This document shows positions 41,990 through 52,630 of a DNA stretch of 64,000 nucleotides, piece by piece (positions within the stretch are counted from its first letter, which is position 1; every line of letters begins with the position of its first letter). A program made the position numbers and the translations under genes. The DNA comes from Lithobates sylvaticus (lineage: Eukaryota; Chordata; Amphibia; Anura; Ranidae). The notes below the pieces were generated by a model. The model was given only the letters and a program-made list of their open reading frames with translations, had not been told where the DNA came from and did no database searches. The stretch is taken from the NCBI GenBank assembly GCA_028564925.1, contig CM053029.1:584506857-584570856 (forward strand), given 5' to 3'.

Positions 41990-43007
41990 CCGCTTCAGCC
42001 CCGGAAGATTTTACCCCCTTCCTGACCAGAGCACTTTTTGCGTTTCGCCACTGCGTCGCTTTAACTACCATTTGTGTGGTCCTGTGATGTTGCACCCAAA
42101 CAAAATTGACGTCCTTTTTTTCCCCACAGATAGAGCTTTCTTTTGGTGGTATTTGATCACCTCTGCGTTTTTTATTTTTTGCGCAATAAACAAATAAAGA
42201 GCGTAAATTTTGAAAAAAACGCATTATTTTTTACTTTTTGCTATAATAAATATCCCCAAAAATATATAAAAAAAAACTTTTTTTTTCCTCAGTTTAGACC
42301 GATACGTATTCTTCTACATATTTTTGGTAAAAAAAATCGCAATTAGCGATTATTGATTGGTTTGCGCAAAAGTTATAGTGTTTACAAAATTGGGGATAGT
42401 TTTATAGCATTTTTATTAATATTTTTTTTTTACTAGTAATGGCGGCGATCAGCGATTTTTATTGTGATTGCGACATTATGGCGGACACATCGGACATTTT
42501 TGACACATTTTTGGGACCATTGTCATTTATACAGCAATCAGTGCTATTTAAATGCACTGATTCCTGTGTAAATGACACTGGCAGTGAAGGAGTTAACCAC
42601 TAGGGGGCGGGGAGGGGTTAAGTGAGCCCTGTGTGTGTTTTCTTACTGTAGGGGGGCGTGGCTTGGCATGTGACATCACTGATCGTCTTTTCCGATGACA
42701 GGGAACAGCCGATCAGTGACAGGCAGTGCAGGAAGTACGGGTCACAGAGCTGAAGAACGGGGAGAGGTCTGTGTAAACAAACCTCTCCCCGTTCTTCAGC
42801 TCTGTGACCCGATTGCGGGACACCAGCGGTGATCGGGTCGGCTGGTCCCGCGGCCGTGGTCACGGAGCTCAGGACCGGGTCGCGCGCACGCCGCCGGCGG
42901 CGCGCGCGCGACCCACGGCTGGGCTCTTAAAGAGACACGTACAGGTACGTTATTGTGCCCAGCCATGCCATTCTGCCGACGTATATCGGCGTGAGGTCCT
43001 TAAGCGG
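41990..43007 (+). mobile_element. TTAACCRCTT-family non-autonomous transposon, full length
   Basis: TTAA at 41986-41989 and 43008-43011. It starts CCGCTTCAGCCCCGGAAG and ends GTCCTTAAGCGG. The GC-rich third has a 31-bp perfect hairpin. Non-coding; a 62-80 aa frame around 42804 follows the CG-rich end and is not a gene. Confidence 0.85.
42738..42811. repeat. Perfect hairpin, 31-bp arms with 12-nt loop
   Basis: CGGGTCACAGAGCTGAAGAA... (42738-42768) is matched exactly by its inverse at 42781-42811; the loop is CTGTGTAAACAA. Other family copies have only parts of it. Confidence 0.9.
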
Positions 43008-43011
43008 TTAA

Positions 43012-43821
43012 AGAAAGCCATAAGAATGTGGAAGAAGGTGCTCTAGTCAGATGAGACCAAAATTGAACTTTTTGGCCTAAAAGCAAAACGCTATGTGTGA
43101 CGGAAAACTAACACTGCACATCACCCTGAACACACCATCCTCACCGTGAAACATGGTGGTGGCAGCATCATGTTGTGGGGATACTTTTCTTCAGCAGGGA
43201 CAGGGAAGCTGGTCAGAGTTGATGGGAAGATGGATGGAGCCAAATACAGGGCAATCTTAGAAGAAAACCTGTTAGAGTCTGTAAAAGACTTGAGACTGAG
43301 GCGGAGGTTCACCTTCCAGCAGGACAACGACCCTAAACATACAGCCAGAGCTACAATGGAATGGTTTAGATCAAAGCATATTCATGAGTTAGAATGGCCC
43401 AGTCAAAGTCCAGACCTAAATCCAATTGAGATTCTGTGACAAGACTTGAAAATTGCTGTTCACAGACGCTCTCCATCCAATCTGACAGAGCTTTAGCTAT
43501 TTTACAAAGAAGAATGGGCAAAAATGTCACTCTCTGGTAGAGACATCCCCAAAAAGACTTTCAGCTGGAATTGCAGGAAAGGTGGTTCTACAAAGTTTTG
43601 ACTCTGGGGGGCGCCATACAAATGCACCCCACACTTTTCACATATGTATTTGTAAAAAAATTTGAAAAACATTTATCATTTTCTTTCCACTTCACAATTA
43701 TGTGCCACTTTGTTTTGGTCTATCACATAAAATCCCAATAAAATACATTTACGTTTTTGGTTGTAACGTGAAAAAATGTGGAAAATTTCAAGGGGTATGA
43801 ATACTTTTTCAAGGCACTGTA
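43012..43821 (+). mobile_element. 5'-truncated Tc1-like transposon (third family)
   Basis: It begins abruptly after a TTAA element. It carries the C-terminal two thirds of a transposase and a non-coding 3' part, and ends TTTTTCAAGGCACTGTA with TA at the boundary. It is distinct in sequence from the elements at 4.9 and 13.6 kb. Confidence 0.8.
43030..43600 (+). pseudogene. Tc1 transposase fragment (third family), decayed
   Basis: The reading frame runs SDETKIELFGLKAKRYV (first catalytic Asp), then [35 protein letters not shown] (second Asp) and [17 protein letters not shown] (Glu), so the DDE triad is visible. The longest open part is 43146-43436. In-frame stops occur just before SDET, in YV*RK, right after NPIEIL (where Trp is usual) and later in the C-terminus. 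The N-terminal DNA-binding domain is gone. Confidence 0.85.
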
Positions 43822-43866
43822 TGTACAGTATGTCATTCATTGTATAGCGGTAAAAGTGGGCATTAA

Positions 43867-44963
43867 CCACTTCAGCTCCGAATGATTTTACCCCTTCGTG
43901 ACCATGCAATTTTTTTGCTATTTGGCACCGTGCTGATTTAACTGGTAATTGTGCGGTCATGCAACACTGTACCCAAACAACATTCATGTCTTTTTTCACA
44001 CAAATAGAAAAAACTAAAAAAAAAACTGACAATTTTGTTATAGCATCTACTATGGAATAGATTTATGGAATTTTTTTTTTTTTTTACTAGTAATGGCGGT
44101 GATCAGTGACTTATAGCAGCACTGCGACATTGCGGTGGACAACTCGCACACTAAGTGACACTTTTTAGGAACCAGTGACACTAATACAATGATCAGTGCT
44201 AAAAATGTGCACTGTCACTGTACTAATAACACTGGCTGGGAAGGGGTTAACATGAGGGGCAATCAAAGGGTTAAATGTGTGCCTAACTTGTGCTTTTGTA
44301 CACTGTGTGAGATGCTGGTGGTACTATGGGAAGGCAGAGATCCATGTCCATGCTTAGCAGGAACACAGAATCACAGCCTTCCCTTCTCACAGAATGGCGA
44401 TCTGCCTTGTTTATATAGGCTTACCGCTGTTCTGCCGGTGTCCCGAATAGGGTTGGCACTTCTTCTTCAAGCCAAACCTGAACACTTTGGATGCCCCAAG
44501 GAGAGTAGTAATGCAGTGTGCATAGCGCGCAGCAGCAAAATATGGGTGTGGCCAAATTGCTTTTGCTTACATCATCACCCCACCCCCACCCCCCCAGTAA
44601 TGCCGAACCTGCTCTCAGACAGCCGCCCACAGCTCCCGGATGGCCAAAAGATTTGTGTGTGACTATCTTGGTTACTTGGTCAAGCTAAATAATGTGTTCG
44701 GGTTTCCGTTCACTTGAAACCGAAACACATGATTCAAAACCCGGACTGTCCGGGTGAGTCCCGGACAGATGGCAACCCTAGTCCCGAACAGTCGGCGGGT
44801 CCCAGCGGACATTGCAACTGGCGGAGCAGCTGATTGGCTCCCGTTGTGTCCAATCACAGCGGGAGCATGCACACTCCAGACCCAGAAGTGTAGGATCACA
44901 TGCAAGTATGTAATCCTGCCCAGGAGAACCGCCTTATATATACAGTATATGCTCGGCAAGCTG
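43867..44963 (+). mobile_element. TTAACCRCTT-family element with nested hAT
   Basis: TTAA at 43863-43866 and 44964-44967. It starts CCACTTCAGCTCCGAATG and ends ATGCTCGGCAAGCTG. The usual T-rich middle is shortened (43985-44045). A 333-bp hAT sits at 44448-44780. Confidence 0.7.
44448..44780. mobile_element. hAT MITE, 333 bp, perfect duplication
   Basis: GTCCCGAA at 44440-44447 and 44781-44788. The ends TAGGGTTGGCAC and GATGGCAACCCTA are inverted. The interior has GTTCGGGTTT/AAACCCGGAC and a C-rich CACCCCACCCCC run. Confidence 0.9.
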
Positions 44964-44967
44964 TTAA

Positions 44968-45934
44968 CCACTTGCTGACCAGCCGCCACAGTTGTACTGC
45001 AGCAGAATGGCACGGCTGGGCGAAACAAAGTTATGTTACGTCGCTTCGCCCTGTGGCCACTAGGGGCGCCCACACTCCTTGCTCGCCCACGGAGCCGATG
45101 CGAGTGCCCGGCGGTCGCGATCACCGCCGGGCTCCCGCGATCGCTCGGGGCACACGGAGAACCGGAATCTGTAAACACACAGTTTACGGTTCTCTGAGGG
45201 GAGAAGAGACTGATTGTGTGTTCATACAGAGTATGAACAGCGATCTCTCATCTCCCCTACACAGTCCCACCCCCCTTCAGTTAGAACACACACTAGTGAA
45301 CACAATTAACCCCTTGATCGCCCCCTAGTGTTAACTCCTTCCCTGCCAGTGACACTTTTACAGTAATCAGTGCATTTTTATAGCACTAATCGCTGTATAA
45401 ATGCCAATGGTCCCAAAAATGTGTCAAAATTGTCTGACGTGTTCGCCATAATATCACAGTCACGATAAAAATCGCAGATCGCCGACATTACTAGTAAAAA
45501 AAAAAATTATACTAAAAATGCCATAAAACTATCCCCTATTTTGTAGACGCTATAACTTTTGCGCAAACCAATCAATATACATTTCTTGCGATTTTTTACC
45601 AAAAATATGTAGAAGAATACGTATCGGCCTAAACTTAGGGAAAAAATGTTTTTTTTAAATATTTTTGGGGATATTTATTATAGCAAAAAGTAAAAAATAA
45701 TGTGTTTTTTTCAAAATTTACGCTCTTTATTTGTTTATAGCGCAAAAAATAAAAACCACAGAGATGATCAAATACCACCAAAAGAAAGCTCTATTTGTGG
45801 GGGAAAAAAGGACATCAATTTTGTTTGGGTGCCACATCGCAGGACCACACAATTGTTAGTTAAAGCGACGTAGTGGCGAAACGCAAAAAGTGCTCTGGTC
45901 AGGAAGGGGGTAAAAACTTACGGGGCTGAAGCGG
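44968..45934 (-). mobile_element. TTAACCRCTT-family transposon, full length, reverse
   Basis: TTAA at 44964-44967 and 45935-45938. All family blocks are present in reverse, from CCACTTGCTGACCAGCCGCC to TACGGGGCTGAAGCGG. It belongs to the same subfamily as 41990-43007 (both have GTGTGGTCCTG). Confidence 0.85.
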
Positions 45935-45955
45935 TTAAAGTAGTGCAGTGCCGAA

Positions 45956-47236
45956 TAGAGATGTGCACACTGAAATATTTTGTTTCAGAATTTCGTTATC
46001 GTCCGAAAAATGTATTTATTTAGTTACTCCCGAAATTCGTTTTTATTTATTTTGTTTAGTTAAAAACGTTTTTATTTTTTGTTTCGTTAAAAAAATGCAT
46101 TCGTCCGAAAATTTGAAATAATTAAGGTTGAATCTGTCATTGAAGGCTTATGGTGTCTGTCGAATGTTCTAAGAAGATTCGACGGAGCAGCTAAACTGTA
46201 CGACGCTGCAATCGTACATTTCCGGTCGAATGTTCCGCTTACAAGCTATAGTAGAATTCTAATGTTGTATGACACTAGTAATAATTATATTTATTAACTA
46301 TTATTACTAGTCAACCAACATTAGAATTCTTCTATATCCTATGGGCGGAGCATTTGACCATAAATGTCCGCTTTCGGCGACTGCTTCGTCGAATCTTCAT
46401 GTCGAATCTTTTCTCTCTATGACGAATAATCTTGGACTAATAGAGTTAGGTTAGGCACATTTGACCTTTTTTGCTATTGTCTCTATAATGTCGAATCTTT
46501 TCTCTCTATGTAGAATATTCTTGGACTAATAGAGTTAGGTTAGACACATTCCACCTTTTTTGCTATTGTCTCTATAATGTCAAATCTTGTCTCTCTATGT
46601 CAAATCTTTTCTCTCTATGTAGAATAATCTTGGACTAATAGAGTTAGGTTAGGCACATTCGACCTTTTTTGCTATTGTCTCTATAATGTGGAATCTTTTC
46701 TCTATATGTCGAATCTTTTCTCTCTATGTCAAATCTTTTCTCTCTATGTAGAATAAACTTGGACTAATAGAGTTAGGTTAAGTACATTCGACCTTTTTTG
46801 CTATTGTCTCTATAATGTCGAATCTTTTCTCTCTATGTCGAATCTTTTCTCTCCATGTCGAATCTTTTCTCTCTATGTCAAATAATCTTGGACTAATAGA
46901 GTTAGGTTAGGCACATTTAACCTTTTTTGCTATTGTCTCTATAATGTCGAATCTTTTCTCTCTATGTCAAATCTTTTCTCTCTATGTAGAATAATCTGGA
47001 ACTAATAGAGCTAAGGTTAGGCACATTCGACCACAGGTTTGTTGGACACAGAACGCTATTGTCAGCATCATGACGAATCTCCTATCTATATCGAACTGTT
47101 GTCACAACGAAAACGAAAATAAAGCATTTGTTTATGTCGGATCTTTCGGTTTTCGGATTTTGCGCGTTCGTTATCGTTTGTTAAAACGATAATGAAAATA
47201 CCCAAAATTCAGACGAAAAAAAAATGCACATGTCTA
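45956..47236. mobile_element. hAT-type element (TAGACATGTGCA family), 1,281 bp
   Basis: Perfect 8-bp duplication GTGCCGAA at 45948-45955 and 47237-47244. The ends are TAGAGATGTGCA and TGCACATGTCTA. It contains an AACGAAA-rich left part and a nested tandem array. Non-coding. Confidence 0.9.
46387..47030. repeat. Two-level tandem array inside the hAT element
   Basis: The longer unit is anchored on GGACTAATAGAGTTAGGTTA, at about 46434, 46523, 46632, 46763, 46890 and 46998. The spacing varies from 89 to 131 bp because a 20-22-bp sub-unit, GTCGAATCTTTTCTCTCTAT, is present in one to three copies. Confidence 0.9.
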
Positions 47237-47303
47237 GTGCCGAATAGCAAAAAATGGTCTGGTCATGAAGGGGGGTAAAACCTTCCAGAGCTGAGGTGGT
47301 TAA

Positions 47304-48053
47304 CAAATATTGCATCCCAAGATCTTTCAAGGTCAACAATACACAGAGACAGAAGCTTGGACATCCTAAAAACCCAACACTCAAACTCAAGCAAAGTATC
47401 TTGGTCTGTCCATTGCATAAAATCTTACACTACTTCCATCTCTTCAATAAGATATTATTTAACACATATCATTTTGATACTATATATGTCTTTTTTAGTG
47501 AGTAATTATTTAACAGATATTATCCTAGCCAATATATGGAGCTCTGTGTTCTGCATTTCATATTACCATTCATAGTCCTTTGTTTCTCAGGCCAGAGGGT
47601 GTGGGATGTTCGCAGAGCTGTTGGCTGGGTTGTGTATTGTGGTTTCAGTGCCCTCTGTGTAACTGGAAGGTGATACCACGCATCTGGAGATGAAGGAATG
47701 CATGATTAACAATACAACGGCAAATGATTAATATCTTCTTAAGGCACATACTTCCAGATTATCCATCATTTCATTAGGGTTTAAGTAATGTTCGTTTTGA
47801 AAATGGGAATAGTGTCCTGAACCATGAATAACTCACCCACCTCCTGACACATTTGTTCGTTGCATAGCACAACAAAGCTTAATTCCTAAAAGTGTCCAAA
47901 AGCTGGTATTTATTTATGATGACAGCCTGCATTGTGACTAATCCACAGAAGATCTGCCCGACTCCCGAGTGTGCTGTGTATGGTCACATTTTTGTTGCCA
48001 TTTATTTACCATATGTACATGCATTGGGTATTTTTATGCAGATATGATCAGTG
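47304..48053. other. Unassigned, unique-looking
   Basis: Balanced AT-rich sequence with GATTAACAATAC, AATGATTAATATC and TATTTATTTATGATGACAG words. No ORF or repeat. It could include conserved non-coding DNA, on texture only. Confidence 0.2.
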
Positions 48054-48056
48054 TTA

Positions 48057-48482
48057 AGCCCCATACACACGGTCGGACAATCCGCGGACCAGGTCGGTCG
48101 GATCCTGTCCGTCATACTTTGTCTGATGTTGGTTTTGCATACACACGGTCGGACAAAGTTGTCGGAAAATCCGATCATTCTGAACGTGGTGACGTTTGTT
48201 GCCTACGACGGGACTACGTAGAGGCTAGTAGCCAATAGCTTTGGTCTTGTAATGTGATCTGAGCATGCGTAGCACTTTGTCCGGTCGGACAACCGTACAC
48301 ACGATCGGATTTGGTGTGATCGGACCGTGTTGTCGGCAAATCTATCCAGCAGGAGATAAGACTTTGTCCGTCGGACAATCCGACGTACAATGTCCGATGG
48401 TGCATACACACGGTCTGATTTTTCAACAACATTGTCCGATCGGACAGAATCCATGAAAAAGTCCGACCGTGTGTATGGGGCT
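48057..48482. mobile_element. Harbinger-type MITE, 426 bp
   Basis: AGCCCCATACACACGGTCGG and its inverse are flanked by TTA (48054-48056 and 48483-48485). The body matches 11565-11989. Confidence 0.85.
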
Positions 48483-48485
48483 TTA

Positions 48486-48666
48486 AAGTGACACCAAACT
48501 CTGGTTTAAAAAAAAAGAAACTTATATTCAAGTATGTATTTGTAGGACCCTCTTAGCTAGGTTGATGTAGCACTTACCCCCAAAGGAGCTGCTGATAATT
48601 AATTGGGCCTGTACTCTGCTATTTCCACCCCCAATGATTTGGCTCAACCCGCTTGACACAGCTGTG
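48486..48666. other. Unassigned spacer
   Basis: About 180 bp; it resumes at 50553 after the nested Harbinger insertion. Nothing recognised. Confidence 0.3.
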
Positions 48667-48693
48667 TAATGCCCCGTACACACGGTCGGATAT

Positions 48694-50168
48694 CAGTGTT
48701 GCCAACCGCCCGTAGATTTACGGGCAGCCCGTAAAAACGGGCTCTTTTTTCCCCGCCCGTAAATGCCCGTAGTAGCGGGAACGTGCCAGTAAAAAAATGC
48801 CCATGATCGGTCCGGCTTGGAACTGTGCATGCGCAGTTCCGGAGCTTGCCGAGCCGAGCAGACCCGACCTGTATTCGGCCGGCTCGGGGGCGGATTTCAC
48901 AGAGGCTGTGCGACGGCGGTGCACTTTTCTGTTGAGGCAAGTGTCGAGTGAGGTGACCGTGACGACGTATTAGCACATCCCGCGGCCGCCAGGCACGCCA
49001 TCCCACATCCCGCCATCATTTGAAATCTAACTAGGAGCACTAAAGCAGGAGAACTCGGAGGCTGAGCAGCATGCGGCGGCGGAACGAGGAGCCCTGCATC
49101 CAGGCAATCCAGAGTCCACAGGGGAGACGGGGACAGAGCGACAGCCCAGCCAACGGTACAGCAAGTGATGGTGGCAGAGGGGGATGGAGGTAGGGGGTGA
49201 TGGTGGCAGAGGGGCCGGTAACATGTAGTTCATAGACTGTGGTGTTTTTATATAAACTGTATTGGAAGGTGGAGTATCACATAGTAACCAAGTAGAATGT
49301 GCTATACAAGGATTCTGCGCTTTGCTCCTTCAACTATTCATGCATTATAAAATGTAAAAGGATCATTAAAAGAAAACCTGCCATTGATCTGTCTAAAAGT
49401 GCTAGTTGGCTGGTGGTTTTAGGGGCTACTGTACCCACCTGACCTAATGGTGGCCATACACACTTCTATTTTATTATCCAATCGCTATGCAATTTGATCA
49501 AAATCATCAAATATGGGGAATGGAGGCAGGAGGTGTTGGCGGCAGAGGTTGGTGGAGGCAGGAGGTGTTGGTGGCAGGGGGTGTTGACGGCAGAGGTTGA
49601 TGGAGGCAGAGGGTGTTGGTGGCAGGGGGTGTTGGTGGCAGGGGTTGATGACGGCAGGGGGTGTTGGCGGCAGAGGTTGATGGCAGCAGGGGGTGTTGGC
49701 GGCAGGGGGTGTTGGCAGCAGAGGTTGATGGAGGCAGGGGGTGTTGGTGGCAGGGGGTGTTGGTGGCAGGGGGTGTTGGAGGCAGGGGGTGTTGGCAGCA
49801 GAGGGGGATGGTGGCAGGGGGTGTTGGTGGCAGGGGGCGATTGAAGGCAGGGGGAGATTGAAGGTAGGGGGCGATGGAGGCAGGGGGCATTGGTGGCAGG
49901 GAGCGATGGTGACAAGTGATGGAGACAGGAGGGTATTGGACTAAATAATTCACCCTTATTATAACCGAAAATAACAAAAATATGTTTTTTTACCTTAATA
50001 TCTACCTTAAATCACATTGCTATTTGCCTAGCGTATTTGTTTGTAGCCTAAATACTGAAATTTGCACCTAAAAATTTAATTTTGTGAAATGGCAGTAAAA
50101 ACGTGGCTGTGCCAGTAAATTTTGGGTGTCGTGCCAGTAAATTTCAATCTGGTAGGTTGGCAACTCTG
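48694..50168. mobile_element. hAT-type element (CAGTGTTGCCAAC family), 1,475 bp
   Basis: The flanks TCGGATAT (48686-48693) and TAGGATAT (50169-50176) differ at one base. The ends read CAGTGTTGCCAACC and GGTTGGCAACTCTG. The CCCGTAAATGCCCGTA words near the left end and GCCAGTAAATTT words near the right are repeated. No transposase was found. Confidence 0.85.
49519..49930. repeat. 18-bp minisatellite (GGCAGGGGGTGTTGGTGG)
   Basis: About 20 degenerate 18-bp units, some with GAGGTTGATGG or GGGCGATTG variants. All six frames stay fairly open, giving Pro-rich or Gly-rich pseudo-proteins that are not genes. Confidence 0.95.
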
Positions 50169-50552
50169 TAGGATATTCCGATGGAAAAAGTTTGATCGGA
50201 TTATGTTGTCGGAAAATCCGATTGTGTGTGGGCTCTAGCGGACTTTTTTGAGAGCAGGATCTAAAATTTTCCGACAACAAAATCCGATCTGACTTTTTCC
50301 AATCGTGTGTAGAGAATTCCGACGCAGAAAGCGCCACGCATGATCAGTAGAAATTTGGAGACGAAAGCTATTGGCTACCGGCCTCTACGTAATCCCGTCG
50401 TACGTGTTGTACGTCACCTCGTTCGGAATGATCAGATTTTCCGACAACTTTGTGGGACCGTGTGTATGCAAGACAAGTTTTGGCCAAAATCCATCGGAAA
50501 AAATCTGACGGATTTTGTGGTCGGATAGTCCGACCGTGTGTACGGGGTATAA

Positions 50553-51140
50553 CAGTGTTGTTGTGAAACCCAATGATAAAAGACAATTGAATGGTCACAG
50601 ATTATATGCACTTTACCTGTGTTGTCACCTGGGTATACACTTCTACACCTGTCTGGAGAATGAACAGACCTCACAATAGACTGTGTTAAACCAAAGTATA
50701 AGTTTACTGGAACTGGTTTGAGTATTCAACTTATAAACCGTAATGTCATACAATTCTGACACAGTAATGAAACATATGGTTGTGAATAACTATCACACAA
50801 GAGTTAACTGAATTGCCCCTGCAGGCGTGTCTCCAAGTGGGACTAATGCTCAGGCAATACAATCTCAGCACTGGGCACCTTCCCACTTCCAGCACACTGT
50901 GCAGACACTACAAGATCGGTAATGTCCTACACAGTATTTGAACAGGATGATATAGGCAGTATAATTACTCAATACTCCCCCTACAGTTTATGGCAAGTAA
51001 TAGTAACACTGTAAGGCCTTACAGTAAAGGATAGAGTCTCTTGTCTTCTTTTCTTCAGCTAGCCATTTATACTGCAGTATTTATAATCTGCAGGACTTCC
51101 AATGAGTAATGTAGTGTAGAATAGCATAAAACAGTAACAG
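50553..51140. other. Unassigned
   Basis: Repeat-like wording (ACTGGAACTGGTTTGAGTAT, CTCCCCCTACAG) but no ends. Possibly part of an interrupted LTR fossil running from 48.5 to 54.06 kb; no matching duplication was found. Confidence 0.25.
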
Positions 51141-51865
51141 TAATGCCGCGTACACACGTGCGGACTTTTGCCGGCGGACCTAGTCCAGCGGACAATCCCG
51201 CGGGACTTTCCAGCTAGGTCCGCTGGACTTTCCGAGCGTGTGGACTTGCCCACACACGCACGGACTTCTCCAGCGGATAATCCGCCGGCCAAAAGTCCGC
51301 GGGACTTTTGAAAATGAACGGACTTGCCCACACACGGAGCAGTCCGTTCATTTCGAACGTAACTTAAGGTTACGTAGCTAGCGTAGGCAGTAAATGCCGC
51401 CGCGCTAGCTCCGCAAGCTGGCATGGATTTAAAGGGAATCCCCACGCCGAAAAAACGGCGTGGGGGTTCCCCCCAAATCCAAGTCAGACCCTCATCCGAG
51501 CACGCAGCCTGGCAGGCCAGGAAAGGGTGGGGACGAACGAGCGCCCCCCCCTCCTGAGCCGTACCAGGCCGCGTGCCCTCAACATGGGGGGTGCCCTGGG
51601 GAAAGGGGGGCCGTGCGGCCCCCCCCACCCCAAAGCACCTTGTCCCCATGTTGATGAGGACAAGGGCCTCTTCCCGACAACCCTGGCCGTTGGTTGTCGG
51701 GGTCTGCGGGCGGGGGCTTATCGGAATCTGGGAGCCCCCTTTAATAAGGGGGCCCCCAGATACCGGCCCCCCACCCTATGTGAATGAGTATGGGGTACGA
51801 TGTACCCCTACCCATTCACCTAAGGTGTAAAATGTAAAGTACAAAAACACACACACTTTTGAAAA

Positions 51866-52141
51866 AATATTTTATTGCACTGCTCCGGGGGTCTTCTTCC
51901 GTCTTGGGGGTCTTCTCGCCGGACTCCTCCGCTCTCTTCTGCTCTTTTACCTAGCTCTTTCACGAGCGGGGGGAGTCCGGCTACCTTCTTCGTCGTCGTC
52001 GCCGCCGTCTGGGGGTCTTGATCCGCCTTCGGGGGTCTTCCGGGGGTCTCTTCTGTTCTTCTTGTTCTTCTTCTTCCGATGTTGACCCGACGCTCTCTCT
52101 GCCCGGAATGCCTGTGCCGCTCTGCGCTCGGACTTATATAG
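51866..52141 (-). other. Left-arm promoter-to-poly(A) unit of the palindrome
   Basis: On the minus strand, TATATAAGTC (about 52132-52141) is followed by about 260 bp and an AATAAA word (51871-51876). A start about 30 bp after the TATA box gives an RNA with no early ATG. The 73-codon frame at 51947-52168 (SLYKSERRAAQAFRAERASG) starts upstream of the TATA box, so it would not be in such a transcript. Likely non-coding. Confidence 0.4.
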
Positions 52142-52290
52142 GGACATGGGGGACAGGGTCACATGCACATGTCACATGGTGACCCCGCCCCCTTGTGTTG
52201 TCACAGTCCCGGAGGATGCTGGGACTGTGACATCGCAAGGGGGCGGGGTCACCATGTGACATGAACATGTGACCCTGTCCCCCATGTCCC

Positions 52291-52630
52291 TATATAAGTC
52301 CGAGCGCAGAGCGGCACAGGCATTCCGGGCAGAGAGAGCGTCGGGTCAACATCGGAAGAAGAAGAACAAGAAGAAGGACAAGAAGAAGGACAAGAAGAAG
52401 AAGAAGGCGCCGGCGGTGCGGAAGACGACGACCGCCGCAAGAACAGAAGAGACCCCCAGAAGACCCCCGAAGGCGGATCGAGACCCCCAGACAGCGGCGA
52501 CGACGACGAAGAAGGTAGCCGGACTCCCCCCGCTCGTGAAAGAGCTAGGTAAAAGAGCAGAAGAGAGCGGAGGAGTCCGGCGAGAAGACCCCCAAGACGG
52601 AAGAAGACCCCCGGAGCAGTGCAATAAAAT
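52291..52630 (+). other. Right-arm promoter-to-poly(A) unit of the palindrome
   Basis: TATATAAGTC at 52291 and AATAAA at 52623-52628 mirror the left arm. The 136-codon frame from 52269 shares its first 30 or so residues with the left-arm frame, then runs in a different frame through Lys-rich and Pro-rich sequence. Because the arms do not keep one frame, protein coding is unlikely. Confidence 0.4.

Larger units (their letters stand above)
45939..47299 (-). mobile_element. Remnant of an outer TTAA element around a hAT insertion
   Basis: 45939-45955 (AGTAGTGCAGTGCCGAA) and 47237-47299 (to CCAGAGCTGAGGTGG then TTAA at 47300-47303) join into the T-side end of a reverse TTAA copy once the hAT is removed. 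Confidence 0.7.
48670..50549. mobile_element. Harbinger-type MITE split by a hAT element
   Basis: The ends are TGCCCCGTACACACGGTCGG and CCGTGTGTACGGGGTA, with TAA at 48667-48669 and 50550-50552. Without the insertion it is about 400 bp, like its relatives. Confidence 0.85.

Noticed and set aside
49466-49977. Pro/His-rich frames of about 150 codons over 49.5-50 kb
   Set aside because: They translate an 18-bp tandem array in several frames at once; no start context or domain.
51059-51649. 196-codon minus-strand frame
   Set aside because: It lies mostly in the left arm of the palindromic element and has no recognisable domain; its mirror in the right arm has a different frame structure.
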